Below are positions 59,217 through 64,000 of a DNA stretch of 64,000 nucleotides, piece after piece. The translations under genes were made by a program, and so were the position numbers. The stretch's first letter is position 1. Each line of letters begins with the position of its first letter. A model generated the notes under the pieces. It did no database searches, was not told where the DNA came from, and saw only the letters and a list, made by a program, of their open reading frames with translations. This stretch comes from Ophiodon elongatus (lineage: Eukaryota; Chordata; Actinopteri; Perciformes; Hexagrammidae): NCBI GenBank assembly GCA_016806645.1, contig JACSYO010001600.1:364001-428000 (forward strand), read 5' to 3'.

Positions 59217-62053
59217 GTGTGTGCGCTGGTGTCTGATTAGGTCTGATTATCGGGAGTAAGGTGAAATTATGGTCTTGAATGGTAAACTCCAATAATGACA
59301 CAATGCACTTACATGCTTATAATGCGGAATTCAGTAATCACGAGTGCGCCACTTTGAAGAAAAAATAACCAATTTTCCAAACAAAAAGTAGATTTTTAGC
59401 ATTTGCAGACAAAAGCAAAACAGGCTTAGTAATGACTTGTAATTCCCCTCTTTTGAAGAGCTTTTGATTAAATTACACGTATACTTTTAAATTATACCAA
59501 TTATCTTCATTTTCCCCTCAGCCAAACAGATTTCTGATGTGCATTGCTTTTGTTTGATGGTGATAGCAGACCTGTATTCTAGTGAACTACAAATGTTAAG
59601 CTTGAATGGTTTGGGTGAAAACAGCTTTGTTCAGCCAACGTCACCGCAAACTAAGTCTGTGTTTACCATTCAAAGTTTCGCAGCAGCTCAGAAATTATAG
59701 AATCTGTGTTTGGGATTGAAAAGGTTGCCAGTATGGATCTTGAGATTGGTCTGAAAAATGTGTCCGTGGGGAATGTGAAACACTCTCTTCTGCAAATGGG
59801 TGTCTGTGAGCTGTTTCGTTAATTTTGTTTACTCAGATGAAACATCACATGCTATTGTGATGTTTTCCCAAAAGAAAATTACTGGTACTAAGTCGAGTGT
59901 GTGGGTGATTTGGATTCTCCTGGAAATAGACTTCCTAAACATGTCAGCAGGCATCATTTTCTCCTATTTTCTAATCACTACAAACCATAGGCTCGAACAT
60001 GAACATGTTGCAACCTGCGCAGATGCTATTCCGAGCCTTTCTTGTGTTGTTCAAAAGCTTAAATCAACCTATGTTCATATCAATCTGTCAAGAATCTCTA
60101 AAAGCCATGTGGATTTTGACTTCTGTGTCTCAAAGGCGGAAATAGTTTGACATTCTTCGCTGTGCGAGCTCCAGCCGTGGCTGTGCTCTGGTTGTTATGA
60201 TTATGGCTGACACATTCGATTCTAATGGACGTAACGCGATCTGCATGCAGGGTTTGTATCTGTGCAGAGAATTGATTTGGTTGTGCTGGCTGAGCGTTGC
60301 ATTGGCGCTATTGTATTCTTGAACTCCTGTGCTGTGTTGGTAGCACTGTCCATCACGGCAGGCTCAAATCCTGTGGGGCTTAACGATCCTGTCTTGGCTA
60401 ATGTTAACAGGAGCAGTAAAGAGTAGTCACAGCACATCATAGCATCCTGTAGTCAACCACAACTGCAGCCGTACACCTAACGACACCCACGGCCCGGCAA
60501 AGAGCAGCTGCAGCTATGCTCCCAGCCGGCGGCTCTATACTGCCGCAGCTCGGCCTTTTGAGAGCAGTAATTAGCAATAAATGCGTCATGTAAAGTGTCA
60601 CTTCATCTCTCCTTTCCGTAGTATCTGCAGAGAACTGGTTGTGTTTTATAGCTGGACTGAATCAACACACTAACTGCTCCTATGGATCGGGGAGGGAGGG
60701 GGGAGGGGGCGGGAGCGTTTGTGCACAAACATATCTCATTAAATTGTGCACGTTTTAATGTTTTATTTCTCATGCTGTCTTCCAACCTGCGCAGCTATTT
60801 TTGTGGTGTAGCCTCTTGGAGTTTCACACTCAACCTCCAACTACTCGAGAGGCACACGGGTACAATAGAGATGGTCGTAGTGGGTTGGTGTGAAGGATGA
60901 TATTGCTGATGCAAAACGAGGAGTAAGGTTAATCGAGAGAAGAAAAAAACTAAATATTAAAATGTGATAAAGAGTATTTAAAGAATGGATCTAAATACCA
61001 AGAATTTTACAAGTAAGATTAATCCTAAAGCACTTATTGTAAGTCGCTTTGGATAAAAGCGTCTGCTAAATGAAATGTAATTATCTGGACCTGCTCCATC
61101 TAGTTGAGAAGGTGGCCTGTGTGGGCTCACAGCTGCCAAGGTGTACAATTCAACCGTATCACATGCTCTCTCTTGGCTGAGCCGTCACTTGAAGCAAACA
61201 TGAAAAAGGTGTAATATCTTTTCATAATTCATGCTGGATTCAACCACCCAACATTTGCCGGCTCAAACGCTCCTCGACGCCGCCATGTATAATGCAGACC
61301 TCGGCTGTTCTCGTGCAAGCGCGAGTGTGTGTTTTCCCGATGACAGGTTACATAAGCAGACTTTTTACAACAAGCATTAACGCCCTGCCTCGGTAGCAGA
61401 AACATTTCCAATTGCGTTCTGGAGCCTTTTTTGTTTTTGTTTTAGCTTATCTGTTGTACCAGGATGGCCATTTGCTTCACTGCATACTCCAGTTAATTCA
61501 CTCCCCGTAGTAAACAGAGATGGGAACACTCAACCTCATTGTCCCCAGAGCTTTGCTGAGGTTGTGCAGCTTTGAGATCCAGTCCTAATTATATTATAAG
61601 GGCCTCTTGTTTTCTCTGTAGTTGGCTGCTGTTTCTAGTCATCGCCAGGCAATGGCGGTGTGTGGGAGGCCTCCACGCACTACAGTACGCAGGGGACATG
61701 TGCGGATAATGAATAAAGATAGCACACTATAATTCATGTAGTGGTGGGAAAGATCACTAAAACATCCAAGAAGCAGTGCATCTACTTGTCTTTCAGCTTA
61801 AATCTCTTAAATCTGAACCAGACGTATTTGATCTTTTCCCGGGCAATGCAAACATGAAATTATTCTGTTTTTCCTCCCGCAGTATTTCAGCTATTTTGAC
61901 TTGGCCTTAACTCTTCTATGTGGTCTCCCTGCTTCATTTCTTTTCCGCAGCCCCGGTGTTTGACTATGAAGACATCCCCTCTCCGCTGAGTGAGTCGGAG
62001 AGCACCATCACTGTGCTGCTGCGCCCTGCGCTGGCGAGAGGTGCTCCAGTCAG
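26024..62053 (+). CDS. ptpru: ptpru, partial: nine internal exons of a receptor-type tyrosine phosphatase U
   Basis: This span holds nine exons of a type IIB receptor tyrosine phosphatase, a single-pass cell-surface protein whose MAM and Ig domains mediate homophilic adhesion in this family and whose cytoplasmic part carries two phosphatase domains. Seen: exon sizes 272, 82, 116, 172, 294, 321, 110, 202 and 103 bases, all with AG acceptors and GT donors, joining into one frame of about 557 residues. Domain order is MAM (later part), Ig, FN3 repeats 1 to 3, and the start of FN3 repeat 4. Family knowledge: PTPRK, PTPRM, PTPRT and PTPRU share this exon plan; in mammalian PTPRU the first phosphatase domain is reported to be catalytically inactive, but no phosphatase exon is in this window. 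I chose PTPRU over its paralogues from near-identical stretches in Ig and FN3 repeat 3, recalled from memory. The 5' exons and everything after the start of FN3 repeat 4 are missing. Confidence 0.95.
27245..27320. repeat. fragment of the 20850-type dispersed repeat
   Basis: TAAGTAATAGGTTGATTGAC, then AGAAAACTGATTGTCATTTT and TAACAGATTAGTC, resembles one terminal half of the 20850-21144 family as I recall it. The fragment is diverged. Confidence 0.45.
27511..27538. repeat. (TA)n microsatellite
   Basis: A perfect TA run of 14 units. Confidence 0.95.
29269..29290. repeat. (TG)n tract followed by G-rich sequence
   Basis: A TG run is followed by GGGGGATGGGGGGCGG. Confidence 0.9.
31847..31916. 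repeat. (CA)n microsatellite, about 70 bases
   Basis: A perfect CA run. Confidence 0.97.
33864..33940. repeat. (CA)n microsatellite with CG interruptions
   Basis: A CA repeat broken by GCGC and AGGC units. Confidence 0.95.
34339..34422. repeat. minisatellite with a 20-21 base period
   Basis: CATTTGAAAGT recurs four times, with ATTTGAAAGT at 34341, 34361, 34382 and 34402, spaced by T-rich linkers. The last unit is followed by TTCAAATG, which forms an 8-bp hairpin with its CATTTGAA. Confidence 0.85.
34770..35015 (+). repeat. teleost dispersed repeat with a CAGCGCCCGG core
   Basis: The segment starts with CAACTTTTATTGTCACACAC, continues through TTATTCAACCCATCC, GTACAGCGCCCGGTGAGCAG and TCGAGGGCACCTTGGAT, and ends in GACCGGCGACCGTCCTGA and CCAACGGACTAAGCTACTGC. 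I recognise this order as a dispersed element frequent in teleosts. The class is not certain. Confidence 0.7.
35883..35964 (+). CDS. ptpru: ptpru exon encoding the end of the MAM domain (82 bp)
   Basis: The acceptor is CACAG and the donor GTAAGT, a consensus match. The exon starts in phase 0 and ends in phase 1. It encodes VIFEATTSEERQGYIALDDI followed by VLLNYPC. The pattern GYIALDDI is the hallmark C-terminal strand of MAM domains, and the final Cys is the closing conserved cysteine. The exon continues directly from the WPSEYQ end of the exon at 26024-26295 across a 9.6 kb intron, the largest bounded intron in the window. The size of 82 bases is the expected one for this family. Confidence 0.95.
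40577..40596. repeat. poly(T) run
   Basis: A run of 20 T in intronic sequence. Confidence 0.95.
40781..40820. repeat. TA-rich microsatellite
   Basis: TATATAT units are interrupted by extra T. Confidence 0.9.
42052..42167 (+). CDS. ptpru: ptpru exon encoding the first half of the Ig domain (116 bp)
   Basis: The acceptor follows TCCTTCCACAG and the donor is GTGAGA. The first two bases complete a Tyr codon begun by the previous exon; the exon ends in phase 0. The peptide is [20 protein letters not shown], then SFQCVATGKVSEAEPFLLE. This gives the start of an Ig-like domain with its first disulphide cysteine (FQC) and an N-glycosylation sequon (NAS). [20 protein letters not shown] is, from memory, essentially the PTPRU sequence and differs from PTPRM, PTPRK and PTPRT at several positions. 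A run of 16 T lies 33 bases after the exon end. Confidence 0.95.
42201..42216 (+). promoter_or_regulatory. ptpru: U-run just downstream of a ptpru donor
   Basis: Sixteen T start 34 bases after the end of the first Ig exon. U-rich tracts downstream of donor sites can recruit TIA1-type factors that aid U1 binding; any role here is inference. Confidence 0.3.
44055..44084. repeat. (CA)n microsatellite
   Basis: A perfect AC run of 15 units. Confidence 0.95.
44755..44777. repeat. poly(A) run
   Basis: Twenty-three A in a row. It could be the tail of an old retroposed copy, but I see no matching body or target-site duplication. Confidence 0.9.
45398..45569 (+). CDS. ptpru: ptpru exon encoding the second half of the Ig domain (172 bp)
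   Basis: The acceptor is CTTGTCAG and the donor GTAAGC. The exon starts in phase 0 and ends in phase 1. It encodes RRNSMVLDTSLLSRLSHKRL, then MASFHVEAQRGEQDLYRC, then ITLSARGAAVSNFGELIVR. The second Ig cysteine lies in DLYRC, and SNFGELIV is the closing strand. The size of 172 is one codon shorter than I recall for mammals (175), which would be a one-residue loop difference. The first part, RNSMVLDTSL, is the most divergent stretch relative to mammalian PTPRU. Confidence 0.93.
45570..46489 (+). other. ptpru: ptpru intron between Ig and fibronectin repeat 1
   Basis: This 920-base intron is the shortest fully seen in the window. It starts GTAAGC and ends TTGCAG, and contains a CT microsatellite (46113-46153) about 340 bases upstream of the acceptor. 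Nothing else stands out. Confidence 0.88.
46113..46153. repeat. (CT)n microsatellite
   Basis: About 20 CT units in the short intron before fibronectin repeat 1. Confidence 0.97.
46490..46783 (+). CDS. ptpru: ptpru exon encoding fibronectin III repeat 1 (294 bp)
   Basis: The acceptor is TTTATTGCAG and the donor GTGAGT. The exon is phase 1 on both sides, so it is a symmetric cassette that could be skipped without a frame shift. The peptide includes [60 protein letters not shown] and TSRTKCA. These are the proline-rich entry, the conserved Trp and the Tyr corner of an FN3 module. [20 protein letters not shown] is as I recall it in mammalian PTPRU. The length of 294 bases matches mammalian type IIB genes. 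Confidence 0.96.
51783..52170. repeat. decayed LINE-like dispersed repeat
   Basis: The words GGGTCTCCTCCCAATTGGAC, CAGAACACCTCCACGAGGAA and GAGGCATCCTGATTAGAAGT, then CTGAACCAGCTCAACAGGCTCC, match in order a dispersed fish repeat I recall in the form CTCCTCCCGGTGGGACATGC. I think it is the antisense of a LINE 3' region, but the class is not proven. No open frame survives. Confidence 0.6.
52430..52790 (+). repeat. dispersed repeat, copy 2 of the 19928 family
   Basis: ATCATCACCAGCTCTGCCTT, CATTTTAGCATCTTTGAGGT, TATTGTTTCAGTTTACTCTC and CTGCTTTTATCAAACTT align in order with the copy at 19928-20170. The segment then continues with GCCGGCTGCTCTGAAAACCT and AGACAGTTTCTTC, extending the family further 3'. 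Its short open frames are not considered genes. Confidence 0.7.
53215..53535 (+). CDS. ptpru: ptpru exon encoding fibronectin III repeat 2 (321 bp)
   Basis: A strong pyrimidine tract precedes the CTCTCAG acceptor; the donor is GTGAGT. The exon is phase 1 on both sides. The peptide runs EPMRALRGLTAAEIQPRQLG, LQWEPLGYNLTRCHTYSLSL, CYRYSMPTGGSGGNNATVRE, then HFTLRDLPPFRAVHVRLALA and NPEGKKESREVTFQTEED. It is an FN3 module with three N-glycosylation sequons (NLT, NAT, NTS). The loop TGGSGGNN looks longer and more glycine-rich than in the mammalian protein as I remember it. A second open frame in the same stretch on the + strand is a shadow. Confidence 0.95.
53536..55880 (+). other. ptpru: ptpru intron between fibronectin repeats 2 and 3
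   Basis: This 2,345-base intron starts GTGAGT and ends GCTGTAG. It is AT-rich, with an A run at about 53756-53767 and a T-rich acceptor tract. I recognise no repeat family or exon. Confidence 0.88.
55881..55990 (+). CDS. ptpru: ptpru exon encoding the first part of fibronectin III repeat 3 (110 bp)
   Basis: The acceptor is TTCTGCTGTAG after a T-rich tract; the donor is GTAGGA, weaker than its neighbours. The first two bases complete an Ile codon and the exon ends in phase 0. The peptide is IPGGIAPESLTFTPLDDMIF, then LKWEEPVEPNGLITQYE. LTFTPLDDMIFLKWEEP and NGLITQYE are the strongest PTPRU-specific stretches in the window, from memory. The length of 110 bases is the family size. Confidence 0.96.
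55991..58934 (+). other. ptpru: ptpru intron inside fibronectin repeat 3
   Basis: This 2,944-base intron starts GTAGGA and ends TTTCCAG. A degenerate teleost-type dispersed repeat occupies about 57720-58065. The rest is unremarkable AT-rich sequence. Confidence 0.88.
57720..58065 (+). repeat. degenerate teleost dispersed repeat (CCATCCAT type)
   Basis: The order CATCCATCCATTTATCC, CTTATCCTGCTTAGGGTCAT, GGCTATCCCGGCATGCATTG, GACAAACACATTCACTCTCA, TCTGGACTGTAGG, GAGTCGGGTTCAAACTGAGG and TTGAACCACCATGCTG reproduces a dispersed element I recognise from many fish genomes. The copy is strongly diverged. Confidence 0.75.
58935..59136 (+). CDS. ptpru: ptpru exon encoding the rest of fibronectin III repeat 3 (202 bp)
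   Basis: The acceptor is TGTTTCCAG and the donor GTGAGA. The exon starts in phase 0 and ends in phase 1. It encodes [60 protein letters not shown] and EITTNIS. The Tyr-corner motif [11 protein letters not shown] is typical of FN3, and two N-glycosylation sequons (NET and NIS, the latter completed by the next exon) are present. A (GT)n tract begins 43 bases after the exon end. Confidence 0.97.
59179..59225 (+). repeat. ptpru: (GT)n tract close to a ptpru donor
   Basis: About 23 GT units with a single GC break begin 43 bases after the exon ending at 59136. In the transcript this is a UG repeat, the known ligand type of TDP-43 and CELF proteins. Presence is certain; regulation is inference. Confidence 0.95.
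61035..61080 (+). repeat. tail fragment of a teleost dispersed repeat
   Basis: TTGTAAGTCGCTTTGGATAA followed by AAGCGTCTGCTAAATGAA is a word string I recognise as extremely common in teleost genomes. Only this terminal part is clear. Confidence 0.75.
61951..62053 (+). CDS. ptpru: ptpru exon at the start of fibronectin III repeat 4 (103 bp)
   Basis: The acceptor is CTTTTCCGCAG and the donor GTACAA, whose +5 base is not G and which is therefore weaker than usual. The first two bases complete an Ala codon, and the exon ends in phase 2 after the first two bases of a probable Ser codon. The peptide is APVFDYEDIPSPLSESESTI, then TVLLRPALARGAPV. From memory it aligns with the mammalian PTPRU segment leading into the membrane-proximal FN3 repeat. 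The next exon lies beyond 64000. This is the last coding sequence in the window. Confidence 0.95.
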
Positions 62054-64000
62054 GTACAACTAATACACTGTGTTCACTCCTACGCCAGCATTCATTCAGT
62101 GCTTCTCCGCACTGTGATATTTATACCTGCCGTCAAAATGAGTTCTCTTATAGCACCAGGAAATAGACCTCTGGGCTTGTGGCATAGCAGATACCATTTT
62201 AAGTACAATGTATGAAGAACCTGAGTGGTTTTCTGCGAAGAATTTCTACAGAGTGTTTGAATTCTTTCAAATTGATTACCGTGGGATCTATTCCTCAATA
62301 GGTTGAGCTCTCTCTCTTTGTACAGCTTGAGCTGGTATTGAAACATCCACCCCCACCCAAAAAAAGAAATAACATAAATATCTCTCTCTCTATCCTGAAA
62401 CCTGACTCACCGTGTCAGACAGTTTTGAAATGACACCACATGCCAAACCAATCACGTGTTGACCGGTTGACAGCTGTGTCACTGTAATGAGGAATCAGGG
62501 TTGAGAAAATTTGAAGCACTAGGCTTTGAGGAAAAGCTGAAAAAGGAACTCAAATCCTTTGTCGAAGACTGGATTGATCTTCGTCAAACATAATAGAAAT
62601 GCATGTTGTGTGGCATATGAGGCTTTGTAAAAGACAAACAGTACTGTATTGAATTTTTTTTTCAATATATTTCACATTTTGATGTCGTAATCTATAATGT
62701 TTGGTTTCATGGTAAGACATACGACACAACATAAAAAATTAACACCCCAATAAAAATGATCTAGTGGGCTTTAGTTTTAAAAAAAGGAAACTATTAAAAT
62801 TGCATTTAGTGTATTTGGATAAAACTAGTGCAGTGCCTAAAACAGGCATGTTTCGAATGCTTGGCCAGTGGTGTATCGGCTTGCAGCTTTCTTGAAAATA
62901 TTAAATTATGTTACTCATGGTACCCGATAATAACTTTCAAAAGGCCCCATAAGCACTTAAATAGTATGCAACTCTTAAGTATACTACTTAATGTGTACTT
63001 CTCCTTCAGAGGAAAACATTGCAGTGCTCTGAATGAGAATCTGGTTACATAGCAGATTTAGATTTTAGTCACGAAACATATAATAATTAAAATATCTAGA
63101 ATTATTATTCATTGAACTATCCAGCATTATAAATTGAAAGCTCCACCTTGAACAGACGTTAAGTCATATTAAGGACGTTGTGATGATGATGCCTCTCTTT
63201 CACTCTGCACTTGAAGAAGGAATTTGAATCATTTTCTGTGTGGTATCAATAGTTTTATGAATAGTTAGTAGTTTTACTTCACAAATTTTTAAGCCCCGTT
63301 AAAAAAAAAAGCTGTTATACATATTAAACTTAATCAAGGTTTAATAAGTTTTCATGTGAAAAAGTATGTCGTCAGTTTATCCAAATAACTGCTGTTTGGA
63401 AATGTGAGAGCTGCTACGGGTTGCCTTGAAACCGGCCCAGCCGTCACTTAAGCATACATCAGTGAGCCCATGGTATGAACAGTCTGCTGGTTACATCATA
63501 CTTCATTGTTCATTTAATAAGCAGTATGCAGTACATACTGATTTAGCATGTGGACTGACGTTAGTATATCATTTCGAACAGAGTCGAAGTCCAGAGAAGT
63601 GAAGAAAAGTTTGGTTGTAAAGTTATCCTGCATATACATATAGGCTATCAGGCTATATATTAGGCATCCGGCGGCAGAAGTGAACTGTGGACGTCCTGCT
63701 GGACTGCAGAGCCCTGAAGCTCCGCCCCCGCTGCTGCAGAGCGCTGTTGACGTGGTTATTTTGAAGTTTTTAAACATTGAACGCTTGTCCAAATCGCACC
63801 AAATTCAACACTGCACTCCCTCGGGCCGACATCAATACACCCGCCAAGTGTGAAGTAGATCAGACAAGCAGATATGTGAAAAACACACATAGTTAGATAT
63901 ACAGTGTTTATGAGTTTTTTTATTATTTTTTTTTAGTCTCCATTTTGGCAAAACCTTTGGAATTTGCTTTGGTTTGTTGCATCAAATAGAAGCTCCAGAA
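62054..64000 (+). other. ptpru: ptpru intron, 5' part only
   Basis: The intron begins GTACAA and runs past the window end. It is AT-rich, with a dispersed-repeat candidate at about 63645-63880. No further ptpru exon is visible before 64000. Confidence 0.8.
63645..63880 (+). repeat. candidate dispersed repeat
   Basis: CAGAGCGCTGTTGACGTGGT, then TTTTTAAACATTGAACG, GTCCAAATCGCACCAAATTC and CCGCCAAGTGTGAAGTAGAT, resembles a fish dispersed family in wording and GC contrast. It is recalled less clearly than the others. Confidence 0.4.

Larger units (their letters stand above)
59137..61950 (+). other. ptpru: ptpru intron between fibronectin repeats 3 and 4
   Basis: This 2,814-base intron starts GTGAGA and ends TCCGCAG. 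A GT tract (59179-59225) sits close to the donor and a short dispersed-repeat tail lies at 61035-61080. A 116-codon open frame at 59800-60150 has no recognisable domain and is treated as chance. Confidence 0.88.

Noticed and set aside
59800..60150. 116-codon + strand open frame in a ptpru intron
   Set aside because: The peptide has no recognisable motif and lies in AT-rich intron without supporting splice signals.
60330..60380. Possible tRNA-derived SINE (TTGGTAGCACTG then GGCTCAAATCC)
   Set aside because: The boxes only loosely fit Pol III A and B boxes, and no cloverleaf or tail is visible.

Overview
The window reads as intronic and exonic DNA from a ray-finned fish, most likely a teleost. 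The coding signal is vertebrate: short phase-conserved exons with GT-AG borders separated by kilobase introns. The non-coding DNA carries several dispersed repeat families that I recognise from teleost genomes, plus many (CA)n tracts. I see no prokaryotic gene, CRISPR array or rRNA.

The only gene I can support is ptpru, a type IIB receptor protein tyrosine phosphatase (family of PTPRU, PTPRK, PTPRM and PTPRT), on the + strand. Nine consecutive internal exons lie at 26024-26295, 35883-35964, 42052-42167, 45398-45569, 46490-46783, 53215-53535, 55881-55990, 58935-59136 and 61951-62053. Spliced, they keep one open frame of 1,672 bases (about 557 residues): the later part of the MAM domain, one Ig domain, fibronectin type III (FN3) repeats 1 to 3 and the start of FN3 repeat 4. 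The 5' end (signal peptide, start of MAM), the rest of FN3 repeat 4, the membrane span and the phosphatase domains lie outside the window or were not found. The match to PTPRU rather than its paralogues rests on stretches such as [10 protein letters not shown] and LTFTPLDDMIFLKWEEP, compared from memory.

Layout: 1-26023 is a long non-coding stretch upstream of the first visible exon, with dispersed repeats (595-680, 8585-8755, 17094-17280, 17490-17590, 19928-20170, 20850-21144), microsatellites, a GC-rich perfect hairpin (17904-17929) and a compact cluster of CRE, E-box and AP-1-like sites (20345-20397). From 26024 to 62053 the ptpru exons alternate with introns of 0.9 to 9.6 kb that carry further repeats (27245-27320, 34770-35015, 51783-52170, 52430-52790, 57720-58065, 61035-61080). 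The window ends inside the next intron, with one more repeat candidate (63645-63880).

I found no convincing undescribed system. The points most worth a second look are the site cluster at 20345-20397, the two divergent copies of one dispersed family (19928 and 52430), the UG-repeat and U-run just downstream of two ptpru donor sites, a Gly-rich loop in FN3 repeat 2, and two intronic stretches with coding-like open frames on the minus strand that I could not identify.
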